Shown: positions 1-8,947 of the stretch, piece by piece
How the letters are laid out: every line of letters begins with the position of its first letter
Numbering within the stretch: the first letter of the stretch is position 1
Source: Phlegmacium glaucopus
Taxonomy: Eukaryota > Basidiomycota > Agaricomycetes > Agaricales > Cortinariaceae
Direction of reading: 5' to 3'
Length of the DNA: 11,926 nt
Assembly: GCA_015039465.1 (NCBI GenBank)
Contig: MU130133.1
Span: 152,314-164,239 of the forward strand
Translations under genes and position numbers: made by a program
Notes under the pieces: model-generated
Seen by the model: the letters and a program-made list of their open reading frames with translations, nothing else
The model's database searches: none
What the model was told of the DNA's origin: nothing

Positions 1-531
1 GATATTCACTCGATACATTCAAAATCATTTCATGGCTTGGAGTACGCCAATGTGCATACTACATTCAAGATCAACAAATTTGTTGAAACATTTAAAGGAA
101 AACATGGAGGTGATACCTGTGTGCTCATACCACCCATCTTCTTATCCTTGTCCTCTATCTTTTGCAAAGTATCCATTTGCTTACAAAATGTATCCCCAAA
201 ACTAAAATGTCCATGATAATCACTTTCCCGCAGGTTTACCGATAAATAATGACCAAACTAAAAAAGAAATTGAAGTTAATTTGCAACTCGAGATTTCAAA
301 TACAAAACCTGATTGACATACCAAATCCTCAATCACCTTAAAGGACGACAACTGTCCAACTACTATGAATCGATAAGGGGTGCCCTCAATATCAATAAAT
401 GACTGAAACTGTTGTCTTGGTGTGGAAAAAATGGAATTCGCATGGCCAAGATGAAAATGTCGACCGTAGCCCGCATGAGTGAGTGTGACATCTGGATACG
501 AAAAAATAAAAGTTTCGAGCCTTGTAGTCAT
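1..531 (-). CDS. Partial unrecognised protein gene, 3' end beyond left edge
   Basis: I do not recognise this protein. Three exons join in phase: 531-322 (ATG at 531-529, 70 codons), 257-117 (47 codons) and 58 to the window edge. The introns are 321-258 (GTATGT...TTTTTTAG, 64 nt) and 116-59 (GTATCA...TGTAG, 58 nt), both phase 0. About 136 residues are visible. The N-terminal part is rich in aromatic and basic residues (motifs YGRHFHLGH, PYRFIVVGQLSSFK). A middle stretch carries HYLSVNLRESDYHGHF and a charged run IEDKDKK, and the last visible residues are AHWRTPSHEMILNVSSEY. I see no signal peptide or membrane span. The start is uncertain: the frame stays open upstream to a TAG just before 555, which could itself be a splice acceptor, so 5' exons may exist. 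Frame continuity across two introns is the main evidence that it is real. Confidence 0.55.
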
Positions 532-1395
532 CACGAAAGGAAAGGATAACGACACCTACTCTCAAAAGAATCCATAGTACGATCTCTTCACGACCTCCAT
601 TTTGAAACACAGTTCACAACGCATTCATTTGCATGACAAACATTTGAATGTGATAAAAGTAAAACACATCCCGATTTCTCAGACACCAATAGCGCACGAT
701 CAATGAAACTTACACAAATTGCACGCCGTTGACAACTGAGAGATCGTTCCATTGAAAAGGAATTGACAACAAAGCCCAAAGAAAGCTAACATTCCAAAGG
801 GAGTCATATAGGCAGAATTCTCCTCTTCGACAACTGAAAAGTTACATGAAGGACATCAGTATTCATGATTGCAAACAATGATATCAATCTCTGCTGGCTC
901 TCAACAAACAAACTTCTACACGAACAAATAGTCGGATGCGATCTGGTTTCAAAAAATTGATGACGACATTGATGTCAGTCGTTTACAATCGTCTCACACA
1001 TTCCAATACACATATTGAACGATCCGAACAAATGTTGTCATAAATGAACGGTTGAATATAATGTAAGACATAGTGTATGTCGTAACCTAACATTTTCTCC
1101 ACAAGAAAACCCCTCGGACAGAAACACGGGATAACCCCTCAAATCCTTCCATCTTCTCATGTTAACAGTAACCATCGACATAAAAATGGGAACCAAAAGG
1201 TAGACACATTGTATAGCTCTTTCAGAAGGAATACACTAAACCCGCCCCCACCACACACTCTCACGCAGCGCTTGCCCTCCTTCAAACAATTCTGACTTCA
1301 ATGCTGCGTGGACACGCACGTCTTTACTAAACACCCCGACTTATGTCGCCTGTTTGGATTTTATATCTAACGTGACGTGGTTGAAGACGGGAAAT
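532..1395. other. Intergenic region between divergent genes; likely shared promoter area
   Basis: This stretch separates a minus-strand gene starting near 531 from a plus-strand gene whose first in-frame ATG is at 1396. I see no convincing gene. The minus-strand frame at 588-779 has no support from splicing or composition. A C-rich, CA/CT-rich block at about 1241-1300 looks like a fungal initiator region for the plus-strand gene. Two short upstream ATG frames follow it, 1301-1330 and 1343-1375, both out of frame with that gene. The frame of that gene is also open upstream, from a TAA at 1237-1239, and reads DFISNVTWLKTG before the Met at 1396. That segment looks coding but has no ATG. Confidence 0.5.
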
Positions 1396-2502
1396 ATGAA
1401 CGAACTTATGAACGCGCCAAGTGACTTGAAGGATACCCCTTCTCTTCCAGTGACGTGCACGGTCGTGGTCACAGTCTCTCCCCTTCGCCTGTTCGTAGAA
1501 CTGCATGGAAATTTTAATCCCACGTTTGAACACGCCAGCTTGGAAGCGTCAAAGGCTCAATTCCAAATCATTTCCCCCACCGCCTATCCAGAACTCAATG
1601 ATGACTTCAACCTCGGAATCAAACACATTGAAAGTCTTCAAAGCAAAGCAATCACAGATGGTCCGAACCCTAGCTATTTTGTAGTGTGGGATAACAAAAG
1701 CAAAGCGCTAAAGTTCTCTTGGCCTTTGTTCAAAAAAAGGGTTAGTCCAAATTTTTCTTCCAATTCATAAACATGCTAACAGCAAAAGAAATTGAATAGA
1801 CGAAACAATTTGATCGTAAGTTTTTTGTTTTTCCAACAACTATTATCAATTACAATACGTCTATCAAACTATGTTCTAGCAATGGACGATGAAGATTGGA
1901 CTAATGATTATCCAATGACCGAGCAATATAAAGATGCATTTGAGGATATCATTCCTAGATGGCGCATCTCACCATTGGCCGCATACGACACCACGCAAAA
2001 ATTTATCAAACCAAACGATCTCGATCTCATGCTACGACACTCATTAGTACTTGTCCACTTCAAATTAAAACACTATGCAATCAGGGACAAGAAGACGAAC
2101 AGCGTCGGTACCAACACTTTCACTGCACTCGCTACACAAGTCAAAATTCTGGAGCATGGAGCTGATCGTCGTCCGACGGCTTACAAAAGTTGAATGCTAA
2201 AAGGACCGACGTCCCTTCCCCAATCACCTACCAAAAAAAAGGCGGAAATTGACGCCGTTCATGCGTTCCACCCTGGTAATACATCCCACTCCCTTCATTT
2301 CTGTGGTATACTAATGTCAACCTTTAAAGCAGCCGCAACCAATTCCAATGTACCTGCCGTCGAATCTGAAAAACCCCATGAACTTTCAAAGGCAGATGGA
2401 AAGAAAAGAGCAAGAGAAGAAGACGACGAGGTGACCGCAACTGACGGTGAAACCTCCATCACCAATTCTCCATCAACAAAAAAACACAAACAGAAAAAAT
2501 AA
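1396..2502 (+). CDS. Uncharacterised fungal protein gene with lysine-rich tail, probably disrupted
   Basis: I cannot assign a function. The model has four exons: 1396-1740, a 16-nt micro-exon 1800-1815, 1880-2275 and 2330-2502. The introns are 1741-1799 (GTTAGT, branch GCTAAC), 1816-1879 (GTAAGT...TTCTAG) and 2276-2329 (GTAATA, branch TACTAATG; the acceptor could also be at 2332, in the same phase). All joins keep one frame of 310 codons. Codon 225 (2191-2193) is TGA, immediately followed by ATG in the same frame, and similar-looking protein resumes (MLKGPTSLPQSPTKKK). The front half is beta-like (RLFVELHGNF), the middle is acidic (DDEDWTNDYP, FEDIIPRW), and the tail is charged (GKKRAREEDDE, ending KKHKQKK), which suggests a nuclear protein. 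An in-frame ATG is missing at the start of the coding-like region near 1354 (TTG there). A nonsense-mutated pseudogene is likely. A cryptic intron removing the TGA, or termination at 2193 to give 224 aa, are the alternatives. Confidence 0.55.
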
Positions 2503-2795
2503 ACGGTCATTAATTAATTTCGCAGCGTTCTACATCTTTTTGTTTTGTATGTATCAATATGAATGCAAGTTATATGAATATGAAAGTCGCTTAGTAATTC
2601 AGCAAGGTGTCAGTCGACGAAGTCGACCCCTAGTTTGTAAAGTGTGGGAGTTTCATCAATATATTATTATTATATAATCAAATCCAACTCTAACTCAACA
2701 CCAGAGGATCACAGAGCCAATATGATTTTCCGTTCCTCCGCTGAAACAAGCACTTCTTTATGTACCGAAACTTCAAGCGTTTCAACTTGAGTGTT
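2503..2795. other. AT-rich spacer with no gene seen
   Basis: This is the 3' flank of the plus-strand gene ending at 2502. It is AT-rich, including an ATT/TAT run at about 2658-2680. No frame here joins to a neighbouring exon. A short duplicated GTCGAC pair lies near 2611-2630, too small to interpret. Confidence 0.4.
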
Positions 2796-4602
2796 TCAAT
2801 ACTCAATATTCAATGCCGCCTCGGTCCCACGAACAACCTTCAGTCTGACATCATTGGTATACGTATCATCTGCTCTCGGCAACTGCAGACATCTACATAG
2901 CCACAAACGACTTGGCTCTTTACCTATCTATAGCTTTCTCGCCCAGTCCATCAGTGTCACTGTAATCTTCGAGCGCACCGCGCCATTCCCACATACGCGT
3001 GTCAATTTAAAAATCTCCATGTCTACTTATCGGCACCAGTTATCCGTCTGATCTGGGAAAAAGCCAATGTCAATGGCGGCTTTTAACCTTGGGTAGCACC
3101 GCAGCGATCGTCATTCCGCTCCTGTCAGTTACAGAATCTGCTGCGATGACATCCTGTAAAGTTCTCCAAGTATGTGTCGTATCTACAAGAGCATCCGGAT
3201 TGACGGGGTACTCGGTGATATTCATGTTTTCTGGCTTCGTTTTTGTGCCACAGCCTCGAGCGCCTTGATTTGACGTGACTTCCTACCAATATTTAATCGA
3301 AATTAACAAGACCAGGCAACAACATGAGGTTCACTGCCACAAGAACCCCTTATGCGATTGGTCAGTGTCAATCCGCTATACAGCAACTACAACCTGATTG
3401 TCATGTACTAGCCCCGATCGATTTACAATGACATGTCTTCTGAAAGTTAAACATTTTTTTTTCCATTCATTCCTCGATTGAATAGCGACTTATCTTATCT
3501 TCATTCAAGTTCCCACTCTCCGATGGGTTTGATAACGGTGAGACTTTTTCCTGTTCCTTGTTTCTGGGTAATCAATTTTATGTTTTTTACAGGCTGCGCA
3601 GCGGGGCAACAGCGGGGTGTTCGCGATGGCATTCCGTGGCGGAACGATCGTAATACATTAGTCTCGTGCCCGGTGATCCCGTGTGAATCTTGGCATCAAT
3701 AACTAGTTCAACATTGGCAAAGGCGTGTTGTTTCTCAAGTTTCAGACTTTTGGATCTATCAGAAGACTGACATAGCTCAGGTATCCAATATTCAGCGGCG
3801 AATATTTTGCGAACTTGAAAACTTTTTACTCAACTCATCCTATCAAAAATTGAAAAAACCCATCAGGCAAAAATCATCACACGATTCCCTAGAATGGATG
3901 GACACGAGGACTATTAAATAATATATATATCCCTTTTATAGATGTCATCAGATAGTACCTTGCACTATGACTAAACCAAACTTTTCAAAAAATATATAGT
4001 ATCGTTGCGCTCATAAAGGTCAATCACGGTAGATCACGGTTAACGTTCACCTGTGGCGTCCACTCCTATTCATGCTGAGACAATATATTCGTAATACCCG
4101 CTAAATCTTCCAATGAATCTAATGAAAAACACTGGTGACTGCAACATCGGATACACGGGCAGTGGCACTAGGCTCTAACTTACTGTCCAGTGTCAATGTC
4201 AATCGCAATCCCCGAGCTCGTCACATCTCATTGATATTTCTACTAAGGCTACCAGGGATATACTCGTCTTGTTAACTGCTTGTTAAGATTACGGCAACAT
4301 TTCCTCAGAACGATTAATACAGTATATTCTGGGGAACCGGCGCCCATGACCTATGATAGCCTGTGATAAGTATAGTGTTAATAACAAATACTCAAAATAT
4401 AGATATGGCGGTGATAACGTTCCAAAAGTCCACAGGCTTCAAACAGGGCTTATTGATTAAAACCAAATGGTGTTAGTTATTGCCAATATACATACGATAC
4501 TGATGTAATTCTGGCCATAGTTGAAAGATGGGCCATTCATTGAAAACATGCATGTTATATAGCTGGCATGATGTTGGCAAGATCGTATAAAACCATGGGC
4601 TG
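2796..4602 (-). CDS. Unresolved intron-rich coding locus (gene or recent pseudogene)
   Basis: I do not recognise a family and cannot give a full model. The supported blocks, reading leftwards, are as follows. 4602-4496 contains NEWPIFQLWPELHQY. After a 47-nt intron (GTATGT, branch ACTAAC) comes 4448-4392 (FEACGLLERYHRHIYIL), then a 41-nt intron and a block starting at 4350 (HGRRFPRIY). A block ends at a GTAAGT donor (4183-4178) and joins in phase after 45 nt to 4138 (CFSLDSLEDLAGITNIL), which soon meets TAG at 4066-4068. An 80-codon open stretch spans 3829-3590 (FAAEYWIPELC, HTGSPGTRLMYYDRS). Smaller exon-like pieces follow down to a stop at 2796-2798, for example 3225-3100 (ATG at its head, EYPVNPDALVDTTHTWR). 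Joins between 4066 and 3829 and below 3590 are ambiguous, and more than one frame is open in places. It may be one decayed gene or two short ones. Confidence 0.3.
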
Positions 4603-5239
4603 CTGAGAAGGGCTTGTGGGTAAGCGTGGTATTAATATTATTAGTAAGCCTCGCCGTTTTTCTATGTTGCATTTCTTTTTCGGCAAGGAAGATCCGAATT
4701 GGTCCCACAGCTAGGTCGCCAATCCCAAGATCACAGTCCAGACTCCCGAGAATATTGTGGGGCCATTTTCTTAGCTCAATCCCTTAGTATATATCTACAG
4801 AGGTGATTATATTTGTCCGATTTTTTTTTTCTCCAAGCCGGCTTCGCCCCTCGGGGTCGGGCTATTATTTTCCCAATGAAATTCGCACCTGGAAATAATA
4901 GCAGCTCAGCGCTCAGGCCTCCGACGCCAATTACTACTAAATATTGAATCATCGCCACTGACATCAATGTTGCGCTCATGAAGAGTATTTGATACGGAGA
5001 CCCATGATCGCAGCGTTTCAATGTGATGAGACGCACTAGAGCTCAAAGGGCGAGATCCAATGTTATTCCCAGGCTGTGGTACCCATATTTGGCAGTTCCA
5101 TATTGATTGGCGATCGACCGTACAGTAATCATGTGCACTGACAGTAATGGAGAGGCCTTTACATAAACTCCTGTACAGGTCGATCCCTACTATGCTTCCC
5201 ATCTAACGCCCGCCCAGAGACTCGTTTTTTGTGGTATCC
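4603..5239. other. Upstream region of the 7TM gene; no gene supported
   Basis: This gap precedes the plus-strand 7TM gene. Minus-strand frames at 4457-4708, 4776-5036 and 4906-5202 are open, but two or three overlapping frames are open at once and none gains support from splicing or a recognisable motif. The first exons of the locus ending at 2796 could begin here: a TACTAAT branch-like motif lies at about 4642-4648 on the minus strand, upstream of the 4602 acceptor. A T10 tract and a GC-rich inverted repeat are listed separately. The last 20 nt before the 7TM ATG are T-rich. Confidence 0.35.
4821..4863. repeat. T10 tract followed by GC-rich inverted repeat
   Basis: Ten T residues (4821-4830) are followed by a GC-rich palindrome-like element. 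The core CCCC (4847-4850) pairs with GGGG (4853-4856) across a 2-nt loop, and outer AGCC (4836-4839) pairs with GGCT (4860-4863) across an imperfect middle. It stands out from AT-rich surroundings. It resembles the GC clusters scattered through many fungal mitochondrial genomes, but that is only resemblance. It could also be the tail of a short retroelement, reading A-rich on the minus strand. Confidence 0.4.
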
Positions 5240-7325
5240 ATGCAGGCCGATGCTCATGCAAACACCTATGGCGCACTTATTCTAGGTGCACTCTGCGCAT
5301 CAGGGTTAACCTCACCCATTATTCTCCTTATGAAACGCTACTAAACCCGCACTTAGGCTTTCAGGCATCGTCACAGCACAGTCTTTCATTTATTCGAAGC
5401 TTTTTCCGTCAGATAGGAAGCCATTGAAGTGTCTGGTACGTTTGTTGGCTACCTTCCTGTACACTGAGGGTCTTAAATCAATATCTGTTAAGGTGCTTTT
5501 CGTGTGGTTCGAGACTTTGCTTTGGACCTCCCAATCCTAAAATGACGTTTATCCCTGTACAGGACGCTCGATCTGACGCATATCGGTCTAGTTTGGGCAG
5601 GCATATGGGACTACTTCATAGCAAATTTCGGGACGTCTGGTCATGTCGACTTCATTCCCGGGTAAGCTCCACTTCGTTGCCCTCGATTAGTAGCCAGCGT
5701 TGAACCCAGAATAAACTTCCAGAACCATTGCTGTGAGTTGGATCCTTTTCGAGTTGTTCGTAACGTTGACCGGTGTCCCCTGCGCAGATAAGTGTTGTCC
5801 TGACAGTGAGTCGCGTAATTCTCGGACTTCTTACCTCGCTCACTTCATTCGTCGACGTCAGGCAACTCTCACATTCCTTGCACATTGGTAAGCCTATGGT
5901 CTCCTCTCGAGGTGATTCGAAACTAACGCGTGATGTCTGGCAGCCTATTCGCACATCGTATTTATCACCGTCAGTCGTGTTGCTTATTGGATCCTCGTTT
6001 CCTTCCACTAAACTGTCGTAGTGAGCAGGAAGAATAAGTACCTAACGATGCTAGTCGTACGTCCTTCAGTCGGCTAATAAGTGGCGCGTGTATTAAACTA
6101 TTGTCTCATACAGATTGCATTGGCCTTTGGACGGCTTGGTAAGCGTTTAAAACCACTGCAACGTACGAACCAACAATGCTAATAGTAGCCATGTAGCGGC
6201 AGCAACTGGTAAATCTCTACTGTCAAAATTAGAATGATTAAAATAACCAACACTAAATCGCATGCTCCAGTTTCAGGAATCGAAATGTAAGGGATCTTAT
6301 TCATTTCAACCAAAGGGTTGATAATTGATCTTGAATCGCCTCTAGGATTCACCTTCATAGTTATACCCTTTTCCGACAAAAATTTCTAGTAAGTCCCGAC
6401 ATGCCTTATTCCCTACCCATGACTAAACATTCCTTTCTCTGAAATAGTGGTTATTTACATTGGGCCTATCACTATCTTGCGCTGTAGACATCATGATCAC
6501 CTTCTCGCTATTTTTCTTGCTGGAAAAGAACAGGAAAGAGACTATAATGTAAGTGCTGCCGGTTCCCATGGTTGGATATACATGCATATGGGTTTATTCA
6601 TTATGTACCATATCCACAGGCTACAACACGTTATTGACTCTCTCATCCTCTACGCCTTCGAGATCGGTTCACTAACAAGGTTCGGCATCTGTCAAACTCC
6701 TCCATTCCAGTGTTTTAACAATTAGATGATAGTGCTGCGACTGTCGTGTCAATGTTATGCGTCCGTTCATCTTCTTTTCCCGCGTCTTTCTCGTAGCTAG
6801 AGCTAATTAGGTTGTAAACGCTTAGTGGGTTCTTTTGAACAATAGCCTAATTTTCCTAGGTCTTCACTTCGTGATCGGACAACGTGAGTAGTTGTTTCCC
6901 CTTGGCAAAGAAAGGCAAACCAAACGTTGATCACTTTTTGTTTTTCTAGTATACGCCAACTCTCTACTTGCGACGTGAGTTCCTCGAATCTACTTGGGGA
7001 TCTAATTATACTCATTTTCTCACCTGCTCTGTTAGCCTCAACTCTCGAGACGGAATTCGTAGAGCTTATTCATCATCCCTCGAGCATTACAACTTGACTT
7101 TACAAGAAAATGGCGCTGGCACCCTCCAGTTCTACGTAAGTTTCTTATCTGTACCTGTCATGGTAAAGATGCTGACGCTTCCAACTTTTTTGTTTGTTTT
7201 GGTAGCACCCTCAACAACAACATCGTTGTATGAATCATAATCATCCAGTCCCAATTTCCACCACATCATCGCCCACTGGACGTATTAGTGTCAAGTCGAA
7301 CGAAGCTCTTTCATCACCTGTATGA
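5240..7325 (+). CDS. Seven-helix membrane protein, DUF6534 family
   Basis: The gene encodes a 319-aa integral membrane protein of the large agaricomycete family whose second half is DUF6534. No function is established for the family. I joined 20 exons: 5240-5304, 5357-5435, 5493-5506, 5563-5661, 5723-5732, 5788-5805, 5862-5887, 5944-5969, 6022-6056, 6114-6138, 6197-6208, 6271-6286, 6346-6388, 6448-6548, 6620-6679, 6733-6760, 6826-6883, 6950-6974, 7036-7135 and 7206-7325. Phase is kept throughout and the total is 960 nt. Hydrophobic segments fall at about residues 9-28, 43-66, 82-105, 118-137, 157-182, 196-219 and 220-245. Family-like motifs are YGALILGALCASG near the N-terminus, FAHRIYHLSRKNKY at the end of helix 3, TLGLSLSCAVDIMIT in helix 5, and GQLYANSLLATLNSR after helix 7. 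The tail (247-319) is Ser/Pro/His-rich and probably cytoplasmic. The intron 16 donor (GTCCGT) is weak. The ATG at 5240 is the first in frame, directly after a T-rich leader. Confidence 0.88.
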
Positions 7326-8178
7326 GATGAGCTGCGTTTGTGTGTGTAACATACTACAGACATAAAAAAAAAAGTTGATTTGGGGGGTTTTTTTGTACTA
7401 GGTAGTTTTAGTATTTATCTGGAACCTCATGATGTAATTGTACGAAGGCATACCCAATTCGACGTCGTATTTACCTTGGACTATGTACATCCTGCGATAG
7501 ATGGTAGAAGAAGGGATATTACTCTACTCAAGTAGAACGTAGGGTAGTTTTCAATCTCAGGAATGGTGCTGGGGTCTGATTCGTATCGTTTCGATACAAA
7601 GTATAACATACACCAGGTCTGGGTGACGGAGAACAGTTCCCATGATGGTAGTTCCGACCCACTTCAATACTGCGATATTACTCACAGGTTGTGCATATCC
7701 GAATGTAATTGAAGTTCATACAATGAAACCTTTTGAGAGCGAACTGAGGTCACCGATAAACGTGTTCAATTTGTGGGGTTTTACTTAAGTAATTATGGAC
7801 AGCCATCCTTGTGTTGATGACTTTGTCCCCAAATAAATAGTAGCTGGACCCTGTTATGGTGATGTGGAGTAATGAGCTGCTGCCCGATCGAATTTAGACT
7901 GGGCTTGGATGCCATCCCTGCAAAAAGGGGTTAGAACGCTCAAGGATTAGAAGAGCTGCGGTTCAGACCCTTAGTCCAGATGTTTGAATAGGGAAGACAA
8001 CGCTGTAGAACTCAACCCGAGGCATAGGACATTGGCTACAACACGCCGGTGTCCAAGAACTAATAATCAGGACTTACGCAAAAGCCCTTATAATCAGCAG
8101 ATACCAGGGGGTCGGGTTGATTGATTGCATCCGTAAAATTACAGCTTGGTACAGTAGGATCAGAAACCACGAATGAAT
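7326..8178. other. Spacer between convergent genes; mostly no gene seen
   Basis: The 7TM gene ends at 7325 and the FAS1 gene ends at 8179 on the other strand, so this region holds both 3' flanks. An A10 tract lies near 7363-7374 and G6/T7 runs near 7381-7395. On the minus strand, several short frames between 7490 and 7720 are open at once, which makes a coding call unsafe. Clearer splice-like signals occur at 7918-8077 and are described as a separate low-confidence candidate. Confidence 0.4.
7894..8130 (-). CDS. Candidate small spliced gene, 47 aa
   Basis: I do not recognise the product. On the minus strand, ATG at 8130-8128 opens a frame (MQSINPTPWYLLIIRAF) that reaches a perfect GTAAGT donor at 8077-8072. 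A 42-nt intron ends in TTGTAG at 8036. The middle exon 8035-7969 continues in phase (CPMPRVEFYSVVFPIQTSG). A second intron (7968-7918, 51 nt) ends with a textbook acceptor, TTCTAAC followed by CCCTTTTTGCAG. The last exon gives a stop at 7896-7894. It begins 48 nt past the FAS1 stop codon on the same strand. Against it: the product is very short, another frame is also open across the first exon, and the signals could belong to a longer 3' UTR or a non-coding transcript. Confidence 0.22.
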
Positions 8179-8947
8179 TTAGGCAGGCGAAATTGCTCCG
8201 TCGATGAGATATAGGTCCCCATTCAACGCCTATCGTCAAAAAAAGTGAGAAAAAAAGGACAGCAGTACATGGCTAAATCAAAGTCTGACCTCTTTCTTTC
8301 CGATGATTCGGATACCATTCTCAAGCGTTACATGAGCCCAGTCGGCACCGTGCCTAGACGTTGATTGAAAAGTGACAGATTTAGCGAAGAGGAGGGTCTG
8401 ATGATCCTGTATATCGAAAGAGACTGGGTACTCCTGGCATATCTCGAGTCAGTACGGTGTCTTCTGAGCGAACAACGATATCGATGGGACAGACCGGAAG
8501 TATATGGGCGCATACCCAATTTTCCACATTTTTCTTCCTCACTTGATCGTATTGCTCTTCTGTTATTTCAGTCTCATCGGGTTTCTCTGGCCCTTCATGT
8601 CTGTATCCACACCCGTTAATGCATCAAACAAAAAAAGTCAGGTCAACAAAAGTACTCAACGGTTTTCTAGACAAAGCCATGATTGCTTTGTTTGTAGGCA
8701 CCAAAAGGCTCACATGAGTGCTTGTGTCAGAGAACATAGAACTCAATTCGAGTTCACGAGCATATGAATAGAAAATGGAAGCGGAAGGTTCGATGGTAAG
8801 GAGATCTGCAAGTGTAGGCTGAGATGTAGTCTCAGGTGTGTAATCGGGTTGTCCTAAAGCAGGATTCATAACAATTTGGTCATCTGAGGATCCAGACGAC
8901 AGTGTTGAGAAGAAGAATAAGGAGAGAAGGAGAGGTAGAACGTGCAT
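8179..8947 (-). CDS. Secreted single-domain FAS1 (fasciclin) protein
   Basis: The gene encodes a 195-aa protein with one FAS1 domain, a fold used in cell adhesion and cell-wall or extracellular contacts. The role here is inferred. Four exons are 8947-8661, 8600-8495, 8433-8290 and 8229-8179. The introns are 60, 61 and 60 nt (GTTGAG...ACAG, GTCTGT...CCAG, GTCAGA...ATAG), all phases matching. Residues 1-19 form a signal peptide (MHVLPLLLSLFFFSTLSSG). The domain runs from about residue 46 (TLADLLTIEPSASIFYSYAREL) to the end. Its first conserved core is VSLLVPTNKAIMALSRKP (79-96), and its closing core is GIRIIGKKEALNGDLYLIDG. I chose the Met at 8947 over an upstream in-frame Met near 9022 because it places the hydrophobic stretch at the very N-terminus. 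Length fits single-domain basidiomycete FAS1 proteins. There is no obvious C-terminal GPI-type hydrophobic tail, so it is probably freely secreted. Confidence 0.9.

Noticed and set aside
2791..3051. 86-codon plus-strand frame
   Set aside because: No start context, motif or joining exon. The opposite strand has better coding evidence, ending at 2796.
3931..3940. Minus-strand TATAAAAGGG, a good TATA box match
   Set aside because: It falls inside the unresolved minus-strand locus, in very AT-rich DNA, and no ATG frame of useful length starts within 100 nt downstream. A promoter for only the lower half of that locus remains possible.
4561..4602. Minus-strand frame reading PMVLYDLANIMPA, reminiscent of fungal glutathione transferase N-termini
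   Set aside because: The frame meets a stop after 13 residues with no donor before it, and no other GST motif follows. The neighbouring frame continues across two introns instead.
4906..5202. 98-codon minus-strand frame divergent from the 7TM gene
   Set aside because: It starts with ATG, but a second overlapping frame is equally open and protein-like, no motif is recognised, and no splice signal discriminates between them.
5652..6008. 118-codon minus-strand open frame
   Set aside because: It covers several exons and introns of the 7TM gene on the opposite strand. The 7TM exons explain the region.
7490..7720. Minus-strand open frames with a GTGAGT donor-like site near 7685
   Set aside because: All three frames are open over much of the stretch, so openness carries no information, and no consistent exon chain could be built.
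7915..7985. tRNA-like GGTTCAGACCC sequence
   Set aside because: There is no matching A-box, acceptor stem or anticodon arm around it. I found no tRNA in the window.
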